The notes: generated by a model not told the origin, from the letters alone. 54,925 nt of DNA from Succinivibrio sp. (GCA_017469335.1 JAFUGP010000099.1:1-54925); one strand, 5' to 3'; counted from the first letter of the stretch, positions 37,971 to 46,280 are shown. Program-made: numbers and translations.

Positions 37971-38061
37971 GGCAGCTTTTCTCTCTTGAACGCCGGGAGT
38001 TTTGCGACTGTGCAGACGGTCTGGCGCCGCCTCATAAGGCAAAGTCCTTCCCTATCTTTAA

Positions 38062-38088
38062 CTATCGGTTTTAGGCACAATTGCTTTA
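38062..38088 (-). promoter_or_regulatory. Sigma-28 promoter of flagellin
   Basis: On the minus strand, TAAA (38088-38085), a spacer of exactly 15 bases, and ACCGATAG (38069-38062) match the FliA consensus TAAA-N15-GCCGATAA in all but the two outer -10 bases. The start site would be about 85 bases before the flagellin ATG. The DNA also lies upstream of the divergent Sel1-repeat gene. Confidence 0.8.
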
Positions 38089-38183
38089 GAGCTCACGGCG
38101 TACTGCGGATGCTCGCTATAAAAGGCGGGGCTCTGCTAAAATCCACTGTTGTGAACGATGACTTGACAGAGCGTGGAGCGACA

Positions 38184-40694
38184 ATGACCAGAGTAAAAAA
38201 CAACGAGAGCCTGGCGCAGATAAGATCTCTTGAAGGTGAGATTTTTCCCGCGACTGGGACACCGATTCAACTGGGCGAGAGCCGCTATGAGTCTGAAATA
38301 TTATCGCTGAGCGCAGATCTGTCCTCAAGCGCGGGTACTCGTGAAGATCTGCTTAAATACGAGGATCTCTGCTATTACCTTTATCTCAGCCTGTCACAGC
38401 ATCCTAATGATGACACCAAACGCAGGCTTTCCCAGGCAATTGAGGGTTACTGCGCGTTGCAGGTACATCTGCTTGAGAAGGTCAACGCTGTCACACAGTT
38501 TCGCAAAAAACGGGGAGCCGAACAGTTGCTGATGGCACTGAACGTACATGTGGAACTGGAGCAAAAAGATGCCGCCCGCAGTGTCAGGGTGCAGATGCTG
38601 CCTGATTTTTTGCAGTTTTACGAGGAGTTGTACAACAAAAATTTCGGCGAAACTTACCTGTTTAAACCCGATCCCTTCATGGATTTCGATGACGCCCAGA
38701 TCAAGTTTGAATATCTGGATGCGTCTTTGAATTCCATTAAAAAACTGCGCAGAGATGACGGTCCTGACAACTTCAACGAACTGGTACCACCAGGTCTTCC
38801 CGCAGCTGCCGCCTGGCGTCTGGCGCGTGATTTTCATTCCGGCAAGCAGGTGCCGATGGATCGTCGCCTGGCCTTGTGCCTGTACTCCTATGCGGTGCTG
38901 TGCGGTGATCCCAGGGCCATCTGCGACTATGCCTTTTATTACGGACGCTTTGACGTCTATTCCGGAGCGGAAATGCCCTTTGCCTTTCTGTACGAGTATT
39001 TGCTGCATGCAATGTACATCTGCCTGAGGCACAGTGAGGGCAAATTGCAGTTTCTGACTTTCGAGACGGGTTACGAGTACCAGGGAGAACAGCGCTCTTT
39101 GTTAATTGATCTCCTCTATAACCTTTCGGTGCTGGCATCTGCGGCCATGCATTCGAAAAATCGGGACTTTTACGAGGCGGTCGACAATGATTCCGACCAG
39201 TTTGTGGAGATACTTGCAGAGGAGTTCAAAAATCACGGTTTTCATGATTATCGCCTGAATGCTGCTGCGGTCAATTTTCTGGATTTCTTTGAGCTGTTGG
39301 ACAGTGAGTCTCTGAAGGAGATGCTCCACGAGGGTGGACTTATCCATGACAAAGAGATGTCCATCAAGGATCTGGGCCATCTGCTGCTTGAGCCGGGGCT
39401 TAAGGCCGGCAATCAGGAATGTCTGGATACCGACATGCAGTGCAACGGCATTGATGCCGAGAGTCAGCACAGCATTGACTGCATGGTAGAACTGAGCAAA
39501 CGCAAGTGCGGCAGGGCGGCCTTCGCCCTGGGAGCTTGCCACTGGGAGGGACGAGGGTTACTCAAAAAAGATGTCGAGCGGGCCAGACTGTGGTGGAAAA
39601 AAGCCGCCGCGATGGGCTCGGGCATCGCCTATTTCAACCTCTCCTTGGGGCATGTGCTGCAAAACAATTTGAAAGGAGCAGCCGAGTGTGCTGTCAAGGC
39701 CCTGGACGGCGGAGTGCTGTTTGCCTATTACGTGCTGTACCGGGCTCTGATGAATGAGAATCTGGAGCTGGCGCATACTTATCTGCGCTATTCATCCGAG
39801 TATCTGTTTCCCACGGCTGTCACGGAATTGAGCGATCTCAGGCGCACGGGCAGGTATAGACCGCTGCCGTTTATGCAGTCCATTGAGCAGATTGAGCTGT
39901 TGGCCCGGCGCAGCGCCACTGCCTGCGTGTTTCTGTCCTCCCTTTATTCAGGATCCGGTATTCTGCCCTACGATCCGGGGCAGAGCATCGCCTGGATGCG
40001 CAAGGCCGCTGCCCTGGGAGAGGCTGATGTTTTCGGCAATCTTTCCTATATCTACGGTGAAGCCTTCGGCGAACACAATGACGACACTGCGCTGCCGAGC
40101 TTTATCAGTGCCATCAACGGGATGGAAAAGTACGGCAATACCCTGTCGGGGCGGGAGGATCCCCACGGTCAGCAGATTTCGGAGTTGATTTTAAAATTAT
40201 TTGAGCAGTTAGGCTCGGGCACAACTTCATTTGAACGGGAACTGTTCTTAAATTCGCTCAGCTCTTCTTTCTGGCAACAATATCAGATCATCTGCGACAC
40301 CGAAAAGTTCGTCGCCCTTTATCCTGAAGATGCTTTTTTCTACGCCGCCAGGCGTTTCATCGCCACCATGGATGGCGACTATCAGCTCAGGATCCTCTAT
40401 GATTACGATAAGCTTATAGAGCAGCGTGTTGAGAGTCTTAAGTTAATCTCCCAAAGTCAGCGCCGGCCGGAGCCTCTGTTTGAATCATTATGGGTGGCCA
40501 ACGCGTTACGCTCTCTGCAGAACAGTTACAGTGTTGATGAGATTAAGGAACACGCCCGCAGGGGAGCTAATGGGCAAAATGATCTCTGTACCATAATCGA
40601 CCGTCTCAATCTGGATTTTTTGGGGGCTAAAGCTATCTCCAATGCTGCTTTGGCCGCAGAACAGGATGTTTTTGTGCTGTCTGTAAATCAATAG
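38184..40694 (+). CDS. Large Sel1/TPR-like repeat protein
   Basis: The function is unknown. The 836-residue product contains several Sel1-type helical repeats, clearest at about 207-255 (AAWRLARDFHSGKQVPMDRRLA), 440-480 (GACHWEGRGLLKKDVERARL) and 580-626 (LYSGSGILPYDPGQSIAWM). Such repeats act as protein-binding scaffolds. There is no signal peptide or membrane helix, so it is probably cytoplasmic. An open frame reaches back into the flagellin gene, but ATG 38184 has a GGAG site eight bases upstream and lies after a plausible -10 (TAAAAT at about 38138). A second gene follows after four bases, so the two form an operon. Its position beside flagellin may be chance. Confidence 0.8.
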   Translation: MTRVKNNESLAQIRSLEGEIFPATGTPIQLGESRYESEILSLSADLSSSAGTREDLLKYEDLCYYLYLSLSQHPNDDTKRRLSQAIEGYCALQVHLLEKVNAVTQFRKKRGAEQLLMALNVHVELEQKDAARSVRVQMLPDFLQFYEELYNKNFGETYLFKPDPFMDFDDAQIKFEYLDASLNSIKKLRRDDGPDNFNELVPPGLPAAAAWRLARDFHSGKQVPMDRRLALCLYSYAVLCGDPRAICDYAFYYGRFDVYSGAEMPFAFLYEYLLHAMYICLRHSEGKLQFLTFETGYEYQGEQRSLLIDLLYNLSVLASAAMHSKNRDFYEAVDNDSDQFVEILAEEFKNHGFHDYRLNAAAVNFLDFFELLDSESLKEMLHEGGLIHDKEMSIKDLGHLLLEPGLKAGNQECLDTDMQCNGIDAESQHSIDCMVELSKRKCGRAAFALGACHWEGRGLLKKDVERARLWWKKAAAMGSGIAYFNLSLGHVLQNNLKGAAECAVKALDGGVLFAYYVLYRALMNENLELAHTYLRYSSEYLFPTAVTELSDLRRTGRYRPLPFMQSIEQIELLARRSATACVFLSSLYSGSGILPYDPGQSIAWMRKAAALGEADVFGNLSYIYGEAFGEHNDDTALPSFISAINGMEKYGNTLSGREDPHGQQISELILKLFEQLGSGTTSFERELFLNSLSSSFWQQYQIICDTEKFVALYPEDAFFYAARRFIATMDGDYQLRILYDYDKLIEQRVESLKLISQSQRRPEPLFESLWVANALRSLQNSYSVDEIKEHARRGANGQNDLCTIIDRLNLDFLGAKAISNAALAAEQDVFVLSVNQ

Positions 40695-40698
40695 CCTT

Positions 40699-41193
40699 AT
40701 GCAGTATTTGATTAAATTCACCCTCACCGGGCAGCAGTTGTGGCGCCTGATGGCTCTTGAGGGCAGCGCCGCGCTGAGCCACTGCAGTGCCCTGGTATCC
40801 GCCGCATTTGGCTATCCAAGTGATGATGGTCGCTTTGAATTATCCTGCGGGGGGTACGAAGCTGCGGTCTGCCTTGATGATCTGAGTTTGTCTGAGCACT
40901 CCTGCGGGCGCTATTTAAGCCGCCAGACGTCGCTGTTGGAGCATGAATTTCTGGTAATGAAGGCCGAGGAGCACCTCTATTGTCTGATGCCATCATGCCT
41001 GGTGGGCAGCGGCTCACTGGCGGGGCTTGGTACCTTCTCCCCCGCGGACATAGCCGCCTGGCTTGACCGAGATGAGCTCCCCTCTTTGGACCTAAAAGAG
41101 GTTAACACCAGAGTGCGCCGGGTGCAGAGCAGAGCTCAGGGAACACAGGGTGCTCCCATCAGATTTAAGCCTATCATGGCGGCGCATACATGA
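40699..41193 (+). CDS. Small protein with weak pRiA4b ORF-3-like features
   Basis: The 164-residue product is not clearly known. Its first 40 residues (IKFTLTGQQLWRLMAL, then SALVSAAFGYP) follow the pattern of the plasmid pRiA4b ORF-3-like family, in which a beta strand is followed by a W-R motif and an amphipathic helix ending AAFGW. A later PSCLVGSGSLAGLG stretch resembles the family's P-x-C-L-x-G-x-G segment. The similarity is partial and judged by eye. It starts four bases after the Sel1-repeat gene with no good ribosome binding site, suggesting translational coupling. The C-terminus is Arg-rich. Confidence 0.65.
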   Translation: MQYLIKFTLTGQQLWRLMALEGSAALSHCSALVSAAFGYPSDDGRFELSCGGYEAAVCLDDLSLSEHSCGRYLSRQTSLLEHEFLVMKAEEHLYCLMPSCLVGSGSLAGLGTFSPADIAAWLDRDELPSLDLKEVNTRVRRVQSRAQGTQGAPIRFKPIMAAHT

Positions 41194-41268
41194 GCGGAGT
41201 TCAATTTAGACAAAACAGCTGTGATTCGGCATTGAGCCCGGTCACGACGCTTGCATGAGGAGATGATT

Positions 41269-42333
41269 ATGGCCCTGAAAATGATAGACGGCGTTTTTGT
41301 GCCTGAGAAATTTGAGCTGCCGCCGCGCCCTGATCCGGCTCAGCAACGACAAGATGCCGAGCTTTTTGCTGAGGCTCTTGAGTTGATCAGAGAGCGTAAG
41401 GCTTTGTTGCTGGCTCATTACTATACCTCGGAGACCATGCAGAAACTGTGTGAAGCGTCCGGCGGTTTTATCGGAGACTCCTTGGAACTGGCTCGGATGG
41501 GCAGCGAAAGCCCATCCGCTTTGATCATTTTGGCCGGAGTACGCTTCATGGGCGAGACAGCCAAGATCCTCTCACCAGACAAAAGGGTGGTGATGCCCTC
41601 ACTCAAGGCCGAATGCTCTCTTGATCTGTGCTGTCAGGCCGAAGATCTGGCCAGGGTCAAGTCAGCTCATCCCGAGGCAGTGGTAGTGGCGTATGCCAAT
41701 ACCTCCGCCGCAGTCAAGGCACAGTCAGACTGGATTGTCACTTCTTCTTTGGCCGTGGAACTTGGCAAGTATCTTTCCAAATCCGGTCGAGACATCATCT
41801 GGGTGCCGGATCGTCACCTGGGTTCCTATATAGCTTCCCTCTCGGGGGCCGATCTCTGGTGCTGGCCGGGACGCTGCATCGTGCATGATGCCTTTGAGGC
41901 CAATGCGCTCAAGTTTGTGATGCAGGAGCACCCGCAGGCCAAGGTACTGGTACATCCCGAGGCCTCTGAGGAAGTGGTAAAACTGGCTCATTTCGTCGGT
42001 TCCACCTCGCAGATCTTAAACTTTGCCAAGACTGACGGCGGCAAGGAATTCATCATTGCCACCGAACGCAATATCTTCTACAAGATCTCCCAGGCCTGCC
42101 CCGAGGTGAAGCTTATCGAGGCCCCGGTGGCCAGCCGCAGCGGCTACTGCATCAGCTGCGCCAACTGCCCGTGGATGGAACTGAACACTCTGGCAGGTCT
42201 GATCGCGGCGCTCAAAGAGCCTGAGGGGCATGAGGTGTTTGTGGATGAAGAGGTGCGCGTCAAGGCACTGCCCCCTTTAAAACGCATGTTGGAGTTTTCT
42301 GCCGATTTAAAGGCCGGGCGCATTGTCGTCTGA
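41269..42333 (+). CDS. nadA: Quinolinate synthase NadA
   Basis: NadA condenses iminoaspartate with dihydroxyacetone phosphate to quinolinate using a [4Fe-4S] cluster, in NAD synthesis. The 354-residue product has LLAHYYTSE (about 47-55) and GDSLELARMG. Likely cluster cysteines are C116 (KAEC), C203 (PGRC) and one of the C-terminal pair in CISCANCPWM (C297/C300). AGGAG at 41258-41262 is six bases before ATG 41269; an earlier ATG and a TTG in frame are less well placed. No nadB or nadC is adjacent. Confidence 0.96.
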   Translation: MALKMIDGVFVPEKFELPPRPDPAQQRQDAELFAEALELIRERKALLLAHYYTSETMQKLCEASGGFIGDSLELARMGSESPSALIILAGVRFMGETAKILSPDKRVVMPSLKAECSLDLCCQAEDLARVKSAHPEAVVVAYANTSAAVKAQSDWIVTSSLAVELGKYLSKSGRDIIWVPDRHLGSYIASLSGADLWCWPGRCIVHDAFEANALKFVMQEHPQAKVLVHPEASEEVVKLAHFVGSTSQILNFAKTDGGKEFIIATERNIFYKISQACPEVKLIEAPVASRSGYCISCANCPWMELNTLAGLIAALKEPEGHEVFVDEEVRVKALPPLKRMLEFSADLKAGRIVV

Positions 42334-42393
42334 TTTTGGGACTACGAGCACCGTTTCTGCACTATGTTTGTGCAGTATTCAGACAGCTGAGCA

Positions 42394-42416
42394 GCCCCCG
42401 CAAGGGGGCATATAAT
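42394..42416 (+). promoter_or_regulatory. Dyad plus -10 element upstream of cstA
   Basis: GCCCCC-GCAA-GGGGGC (42394-42409) is a perfect six-base-pair dyad. It directly precedes a perfect TATAAT at 42411-42416. If the -35 is the poor TGAGCA at 42388-42393, the dyad fills the promoter spacer and would be a good operator. Further downstream GTCAGG (42442-42447) is complementary to CCTGAC (42519-42524), so the leader may fold. No CRP site of the E. coli type is visible. Confidence 0.4.
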
Positions 42417-42561
42417 TTGAGCGTCCTTGCTCAGGCAAAGTGTCAGGCGCCCGGGCAGGACTGACTTGGTTGTACACAGATGGCTACAGCGGTAGTGAGG
42501 GGAGTTGACGGCGCCCGGCCTGACCTACAGCGCGGTACTCCAACACCGCGGGATGAGAAAT

Positions 42562-44292
42562 ATGACAGGTAAACTAATTTTCTGTATCTGCCTGGCCTAC
42601 TTCGTGGCGGCCTACTTTATCTACGGCGGGTACCTCGGCAAGCTTTTCGCTCTCAACCCCAAATCGCCCACACCGGCCAAGACCTGTTTTGACGGGGTGG
42701 ATTATGTGCCCACTCCGCCTCTGGTGCTGTTCGGGCATCATTTTGCCTCCATCGCCGGCCCAGGTCCCATTGTCGGGCCCATTATGGCGGCCTATTTCGG
42801 TTGGCTGCCGGCCCTGATTTGGATTTTGGCCGGCTGTGTGTTCATCGGAGCCTTTCATGATTTTGCCGCCATGGTCATTTCGGTGCGCAACAAGGGGCGC
42901 TCCATTTCCTTTGTCATGGAAAAACTGATGGGTTATGCGGGACGTCAGCTGTTTTTGGCATTTTGTCTGGCCTGCCTGTTGCTGATAGTGGCAATTTTCA
43001 CCATCCTGATCGCGGGCATTTTTGTCGCGCACCCCGAGGTGGCATCAGCCTCACTCATGTTTATTATGATGGCCCCGCTCTTTACTCTGGCCACCTACAA
43101 ATATGGTATCCGTATCCGTTACGCCTCCTTGGTGTTTGTGCCGTTGGTCTTCTGCACCGTCCCGCTCGGACAGCTGTTGCCCTGTGATTTCGCTGCCTGG
43201 GGCTTCGAGGGTACGCAGGTGCGCAGCATCTGGATCCTCATTTTGGCGCTGTATATTTTCTGTGCCTCGCTGCTGCCGGTACAGTGGCTGCTACAGCCTC
43301 GGGATTATTTAAACTCCTGGTTGCTCTACGGCATGCTGCTGTTGGGTTTTGCCGCTATTCTCTTTGCCGACACCACCATTGAAATGGACAGTTTCAAGGG
43401 CTGGCAGGCAGTAACCGCCGATGGTAAGGTACACGACGTGGTGCCCAATCTCTTCATTTTCGTGGCCTGCGGGGCCTGCTCGGGCTTTCACGCTCTGGTG
43501 GCTTCAGGTACCACTTCCAAGCAGATCCGCTCGGAAAAGGATATCCAGCCTATCGGCTACGGCGCCATGTTGCTGGAAGGTGTGCTGGGGGTGATGGCGC
43601 TGGTTGCAGTCATGACCATGTCTCCGGACATTTTCACCACGGCGGGTAAAAATCCCACCGCCGCTTTTGCCGGCGGCCTGGGACAGCTGGCCGGTCAGCT
43701 GCACCTAGGTTCCATGGCGGTAAATCCGCTCTGGGCACAGAATTTCATTGCTCTGGCAGTATCGGCATTCATGCTGACCTCGCTGGATACTGCCACCAGG
43801 TTGGGGCGTTTTCTGGTACAGGAAGTGTTCATGCCCAAAGCAGGTGAACAAGCAAAGAACGGACAAGATGAGGTCAGAGGATCCTTGGGCAAGCCGCATG
43901 GTACGTTGGTTACTTTGCTGGGCAATAAATACAGCGCTTCTTTATTGATGGTGGGGCTTTCGATGATATTGGCCCTAAGCGGTGAGGCCGCCTCCATCTG
44001 GCCTATCTTCGGAGCTTCCAACCAGTTGATGGCTGCCCTGACCTTTTTGGTGATCACGCTGTGGCTGCTGACGCGCCATCTCAACTTTTATCTGGCTCTG
44101 CTGCCCATGCTCTTCATGATGGTGATGAGCCTGTGGGGCATCGTCGAGGTTGTAAAAGTGCAGTGGGGAGGCAATCTGGTGCTGGTGGGACTGGGGGTGT
44201 TTCTCATCGTCATGGCCCTGCTGATGGTGGCGCTGGGGATCAGTGTCATCACCCATAACCTGCGCGGCCGCGCGACGGCAGTAGCAGCCTGA
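42562..44292 (+). CDS. cstA: CstA-family transporter (carbon starvation protein)
   Basis: CstA-type membrane proteins import pyruvate and possibly peptides during carbon limitation. The 576-residue product has about 15 hydrophobic segments and the family signatures DGVDYVPTP, LFGHHFASIAGPGPIVGPI (near residues 50-70), AGCVFIGAFHDF and SGFHALVASGTTSKQI. It is shorter than E. coli CstA (701), as in the compact forms of the family. The start is uncertain: ATG 42562 has a weak GGGATGAG upstream and ATG 42553 is three codons earlier. A terminator follows. Confidence 0.93.
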   Translation: MTGKLIFCICLAYFVAAYFIYGGYLGKLFALNPKSPTPAKTCFDGVDYVPTPPLVLFGHHFASIAGPGPIVGPIMAAYFGWLPALIWILAGCVFIGAFHDFAAMVISVRNKGRSISFVMEKLMGYAGRQLFLAFCLACLLLIVAIFTILIAGIFVAHPEVASASLMFIMMAPLFTLATYKYGIRIRYASLVFVPLVFCTVPLGQLLPCDFAAWGFEGTQVRSIWILILALYIFCASLLPVQWLLQPRDYLNSWLLYGMLLLGFAAILFADTTIEMDSFKGWQAVTADGKVHDVVPNLFIFVACGACSGFHALVASGTTSKQIRSEKDIQPIGYGAMLLEGVLGVMALVAVMTMSPDIFTTAGKNPTAAFAGGLGQLAGQLHLGSMAVNPLWAQNFIALAVSAFMLTSLDTATRLGRFLVQEVFMPKAGEQAKNGQDEVRGSLGKPHGTLVTLLGNKYSASLLMVGLSMILALSGEAASIWPIFGASNQLMAALTFLVITLWLLTRHLNFYLALLPMLFMMVMSLWGIVEVVKVQWGGNLVLVGLGVFLIVMALLMVALGISVITHNLRGRATAVAA

Positions 44293-44311
44293 TTTTTAAG
44301 CGTTACGCAAC

Positions 44312-44354
44312 CGGAGGATGGAGTGCGTCTCACGCCTCCCTCCGTTTGTTCTTT
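44312..44354 (+). terminator. Terminator of cstA
   Basis: CGGAGG (44312-44317) pairs with CCTCCG (44339-44344), with further imperfect pairing inside. It is followed by TTTGTTCTTT. It begins 20 bases after the cstA stop. Confidence 0.7.
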
Positions 44355-44429
44355 GGGGCGTGCCTCTTGAAAATGCACTTACCTGTCTCCATTTAAAAGT
44401 GTGAGAAAAGTCAAATTAAGGAGCAGGTC

Positions 44430-44885
44430 ATGAAGCAAAATGACGCTTTTTCCGTAAATCAGCTGTGTGCCGATATGCTCAAGGAATTGGAGCACAATGA
44501 CGGCAGGCTGACCAGACAGCGCCGCCGCCTGGTGGAATTGATTGCCCAAGGCGGGTGCAGAACCCCCAAGGATCTGTGGTGCAAGGCTCAGGAACTGGGA
44601 CTGAATGTCAGCATTTCCACCGTCTACAGGCTGCTCAACTCTTTAGAGAGTTTGGGTTGTATTCAACGCATCAGCTCCATAGGGGTTGATCGTCCGTTGC
44701 CGGTTTCAGGGAAGCTGTGTGATGTTAAGGGGCAGGAGCTGCAGCCCTTAAAGGATGCGGATCTTACTGAGCTTATCCGTCTGGGATTGCTTTCCAAGGG
44801 TCTGATTGCCGAGAACAGTGAAATCAAAGTAGCCATGCGCGGTCAGGCACTTGAGGTTACCTTAGAGCGCAAGGGCGCCGCCTAG
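44430..44885 (+). CDS. Fur-like winged-helix protein lacking usual metal ligands
   Basis: This is probably a DNA-binding regulator of the Fur superfamily. In the 151-residue product, residues 26-85 match the Fur winged helix: RLTRQRRRLVELI, then SISTVYRLLNSLESLG at 61-76, the recognition helix region. The C-terminal half, where Fur has the His-rich HHHDH motif and CxxC pairs, has no His cluster and only C97 in GKLCDVKG. Five cysteines are scattered (13, 43, 51, 77, 97). It may sense something other than metal, or be a degenerate copy. The next gene is a DtxR-type regulator, 133 bases downstream. AAGGAG precedes the ATG. Confidence 0.75.
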   Translation: MKQNDAFSVNQLCADMLKELEHNDGRLTRQRRRLVELIAQGGCRTPKDLWCKAQELGLNVSISTVYRLLNSLESLGCIQRISSIGVDRPLPVSGKLCDVKGQELQPLKDADLTELIRLGLLSKGLIAENSEIKVAMRGQALEVTLERKGAA

Positions 44886-45009
44886 GCGGCGCAGATGTGC
44901 GAAGTCAGTAGCGAATCGTCCATCCTGAGCATGCTAAGATCCTCAAAGGCCGGTGTAGCGTCTTAGGCGGCGCCATCAGGTCGGCAGTTGTTGTCACTGC
45001 TTTGAGGAT
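44874..45009 (+). promoter_or_regulatory. Leader with competing helices before the DtxR-like gene
   Basis: GGCGCCGCC at the end of the Fur-like gene (44874-44882) can pair locally: 44875-44892 is an 18-base perfect palindrome centred on the stop codon. It can also pair with GGCGGCGCC at 44966-44974. Separately, ATCCTCAAAG (44939-44948) is the exact complement of CTTTGAGGAT (45000-45009). That 10-base-pair helix would cover GAGG at 45004-45007, the only ribosome binding site candidate for the next gene. This layout suggests control of translation, but I recognise no known riboswitch class. Confidence 0.5.
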
Positions 45010-45018
45010 ACTAACTTA

Positions 45019-45684
45019 ATGCCCACAAAAAGCCAGACCCCCACTCAGCTTGACGCCGTACCGGAGCCGGTGCGCCTGAAAAACGGCGAACTGGCGGAGT
45101 CAGGTGAAAATTATCTTGAGACCATTTTGGTCATGCGCTCGCGCAATCCTCACTCGCGGGTGCGCGCAGTTGACGTGGCCAATGAGTTAGGCTTCAGCAA
45201 GCCCAGCGTCAGCCGGGCCATCAATCTGTTAAAAGAACGCGGACTCATCAAGATAGGTCAGGGCGGCAGTCTGGAGTTTACTCCCGAGGGGCAGGCCAAG
45301 GCGGAGAACATTTTTGGCCGCCATCAGGTGCTGACGGTGCTGTTTCAGGAAATTGCCGGGGTGCCATACGATGTGGCCGAACGCGATGCCTGCCGGATTG
45401 AGCATGTGATCTCAGACGAGACCATCATGGGTATAAGGTCTTTTTTGGGAGAGCGCCTGAAATTATCCGACCCCCAGACTGCTCAGGGCAAAACATCTGA
45501 GGGTGATTCCGCAGCAGGTACGAAGATCCAGCAGGATAAGGTCTTGGATTGGGCCAAGGATGGCGAAGAACCCAAGCCAGCCGGAGACGGCGGCCCCGGT
45601 GAGGGCGATCTCTGGGCTGCAGAGCGTTGGTCGGAGCAGCGCAAAAACGGCAACGGAGTGCATCAGGAGGCCGAGGGCGTTTAG
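45019..45684 (+). CDS. DtxR/MntR-family metal-dependent regulator with a long tail
   Basis: This protein likely represses or activates metal uptake genes in response to Fe or Mn. In the 221-residue product the winged helix lies at about 25-95 (RAVDVANELGFSKPSVSRAINLLKERGLI) and the dimerisation domain at about 95-150. Likely metal ligands are E34, H102, C125, E128 and H129; the last three match the CxxEH pattern of DtxR/IdeR. N31 replaces the Asp (MntR) or Met (DtxR) ligand. Residues 152-221 are a hydrophilic Gly/Glu/Lys-rich tail in place of an SH3-like domain. No transporter gene lies beside it. The leader may control its translation. Confidence 0.85.
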   Translation: MPTKSQTPTQLDAVPEPVRLKNGELAESGENYLETILVMRSRNPHSRVRAVDVANELGFSKPSVSRAINLLKERGLIKIGQGGSLEFTPEGQAKAENIFGRHQVLTVLFQEIAGVPYDVAERDACRIEHVISDETIMGIRSFLGERLKLSDPQTAQGKTSEGDSAAGTKIQQDKVLDWAKDGEEPKPAGDGGPGEGDLWAAERWSEQRKNGNGVHQEAEGV

Positions 45685-45730
45685 TCACAGCTGACTTCAG
45701 CTCTTGCCTTTGCGTAGCATCAGGCCTCGT

Positions 45731-46207
45731 TCAGGGGGCCTTGTGCTCCAGGAAATCCCCGGTGCGGGCCTGCAACGCGGCAATTAAATCCTGCGGTTTT
45801 ATTCCCACCGAGAACCCCCGTCGTCCGCCGGATACCAGGATCTCTTCAAAATTCAGAGCGCTGTCATGCAGCAGTGTCAGGGTGTTCCTTTTTTGCCCAA
45901 AGGGACTGACACCGCCTAAGACATAACCCGTGATCCGGGTGACGGTGGCGCCGTCTGCCAGTCTAAGCGACTTAAGCCCCATAATCCTGGCGGCGTTTTT
46001 CATGGAGATCAGACCGTTGACCGGAGTGATCGTTGTGACAAAGGTTTTGTCCTGCTGCAACACGATGGTCTTGAACACGCGCTCCTCTGGCAGCCCCAAA
46101 CTCTGGGCGGCAAAGCGGCCGAAGTCATGGTCCACCGTGCACTCGTAACTGTACTCCTTGAAGGGTATTTCGTGTTGGATTAGAAAAGTCTGGGCTGGTG
46201 TGATCAT
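45731..46207 (-). CDS. ybaK: Cys-tRNA(Pro)/Cys-tRNA(Cys) deacylase YbaK
   Basis: YbaK hydrolyses cysteine mis-attached to tRNA-Pro. The 158-residue product matches E. coli YbaK in length. It has the pattern VFKTIVLQ with the catalytic lysine, an AARIMGLKSLRLAD segment, GYVLGGVSPFGQKR, and ILVSGGRRGFSVGI near the C-terminus. Its start codon is followed upstream by the terminator of the small YjfB-like gene. The ribosome binding site is weak. It ends 46 bases from the convergent DtxR-like gene. Confidence 0.95.
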   Translation of the reverse strand: MITPAQTFLIQHEIPFKEYSYECTVDHDFGRFAAQSLGLPEERVFKTIVLQQDKTFVTTITPVNGLISMKNAARIMGLKSLRLADGATVTRITGYVLGGVSPFGQKRNTLTLLHDSALNFEEILVSGGRRGFSVGIKPQDLIAALQARTGDFLEHKAP

Positions 46208-46220
46208 TTATGCTAGCGCC

Positions 46221-46251
46221 AAAAATCAAAAACACCGCGCCGGGCGGTGTT
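46221..46251 (-). terminator. Terminator of the YjfB-like gene
   Basis: AACACCGC (46231-46238) pairs perfectly with GCGGTGTT (46244-46251) around a five-base loop. Read on the minus strand it is followed by a TTTTTGATTTTT tract, and it begins 30 bases after the small gene's stop. It separates that gene from ybaK. Confidence 0.85.
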
Positions 46252-46280
46252 CTGTGAGTCGTTAAGCTTTCAGGTCACGC

